Origin: Caryophanales bacterium UBA6414
GTDB lineage: Bacteria > Bacillota_I > Bacilli_A > RF39 > UBA660
Assembly (NCBI GenBank): GCA_002438545.1
Contig: DJPK01000020.1
Span: 1-8,106 of the forward strand
Direction of reading: 5' to 3'
DNA: 8,106 nt
Under the pieces are notes generated by a model. That model was not told the origin of the DNA, made no database searches, and saw nothing but the letters and a program-made list of their open reading frames with translations. The translations under genes were made by a program, and so were the position numbers. Shown piece by piece: positions 6,794-8,106 of this stretch; position 1 is the first letter of the stretch; every line of letters begins with the position of its first letter.

Positions 6794-6823
6794 AGGAAAT
6801 AAACAAAAAAGGTATTTCTTCCT
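6794..6823 (+). other. Leader hairpin 1
   Basis: AGG and AAATA (6794-6801) can pair with TATTT (6813-6817) and CCT (6821-6823), leaving a small bulge (6818-6820). This gives an imperfect hairpin near the 5' end of the leader. It may stabilise the transcript or be incidental. Confidence 0.3.
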
Positions 6824-6830
6824 AAGTAAA

Positions 6831-6857
6831 TAGCAAGTATAAAACAAATGTTTGCTA
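6831..6857 (+). other. Leader hairpin 2, just upstream of the leader-peptide ribosome binding site
   Basis: TAGCAA (6831-6836) pairs perfectly with TTGCTA (6852-6857). The stem ends two bases before the AAAGGAG that serves the leader ORF, so it could modulate leader translation. Confidence 0.35.
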
Positions 6858-6874
6858 GAAAGGAGTTAAAAATT

Positions 6875-6931
6875 ATGGTTAAAATTAATAATAATATGTT
6901 AACTCTAAGTTTACTTGGGGGGGGGGGTTAA
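6875..6931 (+). CDS. Phase-variable leader peptide ORF (18 codons in the present state)
   Basis: ATG 6875 is preceded at 9 nt by a strong AAAGGAG (6859-6865), so the ORF is probably translated. It encodes 18 residues, MVKINNNMLTLSLLGGGG, and stops at TAA 6929-6931 directly after an 11-G run. Adding one G (or removing two) shifts the frame so that translation continues for 20 further codons to TAG 6988-6990, giving a 38-residue peptide. Removing one G (or adding two) gives an early stop at 6933-6935. Only one of three frames therefore reaches the terminator that follows. The peptide sequence itself looks unremarkable, and its role is probably to position ribosomes rather than to act as a product. 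It lies between a strong promoter and the surface-protein gene. Confidence 0.65.
   Translation: MVKINNNMLTLSLLGGGG
6917..6927 (+). repeat. Homopolymeric tract of 11 G
   Basis: Eleven consecutive G residues in a very AT-rich context form a classic slipped-strand-mispairing tract. The tract is inside the leader ORF and sets its reading frame. The exact count could be affected by sequencing or assembly error, and a mixed population would be expected. Confidence 0.9.
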
Positions 6932-6946
6932 ATAATACACTTGTTT

Positions 6947-6987
6947 GTTTAAAAGATAATAACTACGACATAGAGAGTTTAAAAGAT
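6947..6987 (+). repeat. In-frame 11-nt direct repeats flanking the terminator 5' arm
   Basis: GTTTAAAAGAT occurs at 6947-6957 and again at 6977-6987, exactly 30 nt (10 codons) apart. In the long frame of the leader ORF each copy encodes Leu-Lys-Asp (after Cys or Ser). Recombination between the copies would delete the 5' arm of the terminator. Confidence 0.6.
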
Positions 6988-7013
6988 TAGACTCTTTTTA
7001 TCGTAGTTTTTTT
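6961..7013 (+). terminator. Intrinsic terminator acting as attenuator before the surface-protein gene
   Basis: AACTACGA (6961-6968) pairs with TCGTAGTT (7001-7008). The stem continues, with two mismatches, into AGAGT (6974-6978) paired with ACTCT (6991-6995), closing a 12-nt loop at 6979-6990. T residues run from 7007 to 7013. The loop holds the TAG (6988-6990) that ends the long frame of the leader ORF, so a ribosome in that frame would occupy the whole 5' arm. In the present short frame, ribosomes leave about 30 nt upstream and the hairpin is free to form. Confidence 0.85.
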
Positions 7014-7032
7014 GTTGAAAGGATGTATGTTT

Positions 7033-8106
7033 ATGAAGAATAAAAAGTTGTATATAACATTATTTACTATATCAATAATATTTTTAGGTATTGGTGGATC
7101 GTTTGCATATTTAACTACTAGTGTAACGGCTACTAATATTACTCAAGTTAAAGCTGGTAATTTAACGATGACTATTGATGGTGGAGGAAATAGTAATGTA
7201 ACATTATTCCCATCTAAATGTACGAGCGAATATGCAATAAAGAAAAAAATAGTGGTAAGTGCTAAGAATACATCAGGTGGTAAGGTATCATTTAGTGTTG
7301 GTATGAATGTTGCTGTTTTATCGGATGGTTTAAAGAGAAGTACGATGAAATATGCTTTATCAACAAGTGCTACTAGTTGTACTGATGGTTTAATTGCAAA
7401 TGGTAACTTTAAAGATGCTACACAAGGTAGTGATATATGGTTAATAAAGAATGATTATGATGATATTACACAATCAAGTAATACTTATACTAAGACATAT
7501 TATTTATATATCTGGTTAGATGAATCAGAAACAGAAAATATAACTAGTGGTAATATATCTGTTAATGTGAAAGGAACATCTAGTAATAATCCTGATTTAA
7601 CAACTGAAGCAGTAAAATCTGTTCCATTATATGATATGATAAAAAGTAGTGCTGATACAACTACTCAAATAGATTTTAGCCAAACGTCTGCAGCAAGTAG
7701 TACTAATGGTATATATATGACAACTGATACTGATAGTGGTAATCCAGTATATTACTATCGAGGAAATGTAGATAATCATTTGATATTTGCTAATTATTGT
7801 TGGAGAATAGTAAGAACAACTGAGACAGGTGGAGTAAAATTAATTTACGATGGAGTACCATCAAATGGACAGTGTAATAATACTGGCAGTAATTCTACAA
7901 TAGGAAGTTCTGCATTTAATACTAATTATAATGATAATGCATATGTAGGATATATGTATGGAACTACTGGATCAAGTACATATGCAAGTACCCATGCCAA
8001 TACAAATGATTCAACAATAAAAGGAGTAATCGATACATGGTACAAAAATAATATGACAAGTTATACATCGCAATTAGAAGATACAGTATGGTGTAATGAT
8101 AGAAGT
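7033..8106 (+). CDS. Secreted surface protein with TasA/CalY-like N-terminal module (C-terminus beyond window)
   Basis: The frame is open for 358 codons to the window edge. ATG 7033 follows AAAGGA (7018-7023) at 9 nt. An earlier ATG at 7023 gives only a few codons. Residues 1-25 form a signal peptide (KNKK, then a hydrophobic core, then GGSFA). The following AYLTTSVTATN...VKAGNLTMTIDG (25-50) resembles the start of mature TasA/camelysin-type proteins, which are processed by SipW-like signal peptidases and form fibres or surface layers. Residues about 50-185 continue a Thr/Ser/Asn-rich beta domain. A second module begins near 226-260 with YYYRGNVDNHLIFANYCWRI (240-259), followed by GGVKLIYDG and a Cys-containing segment, a pattern I associate with surface proteins of gut Bacillota but cannot name. 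Cysteines at 63, 116, 256, 281 and 354 may form disulfides. Expression is predicted to depend on the upstream poly-G leader and attenuator. Confidence 0.75.
   Translation, partial: MKNKKLYITLFTISIIFLGIGGSFAYLTTSVTATNITQVKAGNLTMTIDGGGNSNVTLFPSKCTSEYAIKKKIVVSAKNTSGGKVSFSVGMNVAVLSDGLKRSTMKYALSTSATSCTDGLIANGNFKDATQGSDIWLIKNDYDDITQSSNTYTKTYYLYIWLDESETENITSGNISVNVKGTSSNNPDLTTEAVKSVPLYDMIKSSADTTTQIDFSQTSAASSTNGIYMTTDTDSGNPVYYYRGNVDNHLIFANYCWRIVRTTETGGVKLIYDGVPSNGQCNNTGSNSTIGSSAFNTNYNDNAYVGYMYGTTGSSTYASTHANTNDSTIKGVIDTWYKNNMTSYTSQLEDTVWCNDRS

Noticed and set aside
6917..6927. Poly-G run as a pure sequencing artefact
   Set aside because: The exact length may be wrong, but one of the three frames extends precisely into the terminator loop and a strong ribosome binding site precedes the ORF. 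That arrangement is hard to explain as an artefact.
1..8106. Mollicutes code 4 (TGA as tryptophan)
   Set aside because: All tryptophans in the intact genes are TGG and no gene is broken by in-frame TGA, so the standard code is sufficient.
1..8106. CRISPR array, tRNA or rRNA genes
   Set aside because: No regularly spaced repeats, no tRNA cloverleaf signatures and no rRNA sequence were seen on either strand.

Overview
The window comes from a very AT-rich, Asn/Lys/Ile-rich bacterial genome. Strong AGGAG-type ribosome binding sites, canonical TTGACA/TATAAT promoters, a type VII-secretion-like gene set and a GH31 protein suggest a low-GC Bacillota or Mollicutes-related lineage, probably a host-associated or gut bacterium. 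All tryptophans in the intact genes are TGG, and all visible stops are TAA or TAG, so the standard bacterial code fits and TGA-Trp reading is not needed. Taxonomy is inferred from composition and gene families only.

Layout: (1) 1-446, minus strand: the 5' part of an IS4-like DDE transposase that runs off the left edge, with its own promoter. (2) About 573-1018: a gene-free but GC-richer stretch that folds into nested long-range helices, several needing G-U pairs that only work on the plus strand. It is a candidate large structured non-coding RNA that I cannot assign to a known class. (3) 1068-1553, minus: a small integral membrane protein of the 'putative small multidrug export' family, with terminator and promoter. 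(4) 1669-4023, plus: a GH31 alpha-glucosidase-fold protein in which several active-site residues appear to be replaced. (5) 4106-6763, plus: a three-gene operon with an LXG/WXG100-like helical protein, a leaderless alpha/beta hydrolase with a helical module, Pro/Thr-rich linker and C-terminal domain, and a small coiled-coil protein. This looks like a type VII-like secretion substrate cassette. (6) 6747-8106, plus: a strong promoter, a structured leader, an 18-codon leader ORF ending in an 11-G tract, an intrinsic terminator, and then a signal-peptide-bearing surface protein that runs off the right edge.

The most striking feature is region 6. With 11 Gs (as sequenced) or 10 Gs the leader ORF stops well before the terminator. 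With 12 (or 9) Gs the same ORF continues for 20 more codons and ends inside the terminator loop, so translating ribosomes would cover the 5' arm of the hairpin. This predicts a phase-variable transcription attenuator: slippage in the G tract decides whether a leader-peptide ribosome blocks the terminator and lets RNA polymerase reach the surface-protein gene. The state in this window would be OFF.

Regions 5 and 6 together suggest an accessory, surface-interaction locus (secreted hydrolase plus switchable surface protein). The likely inactive GH31 protein and the large RNA beside an insertion sequence are the other unusual elements.
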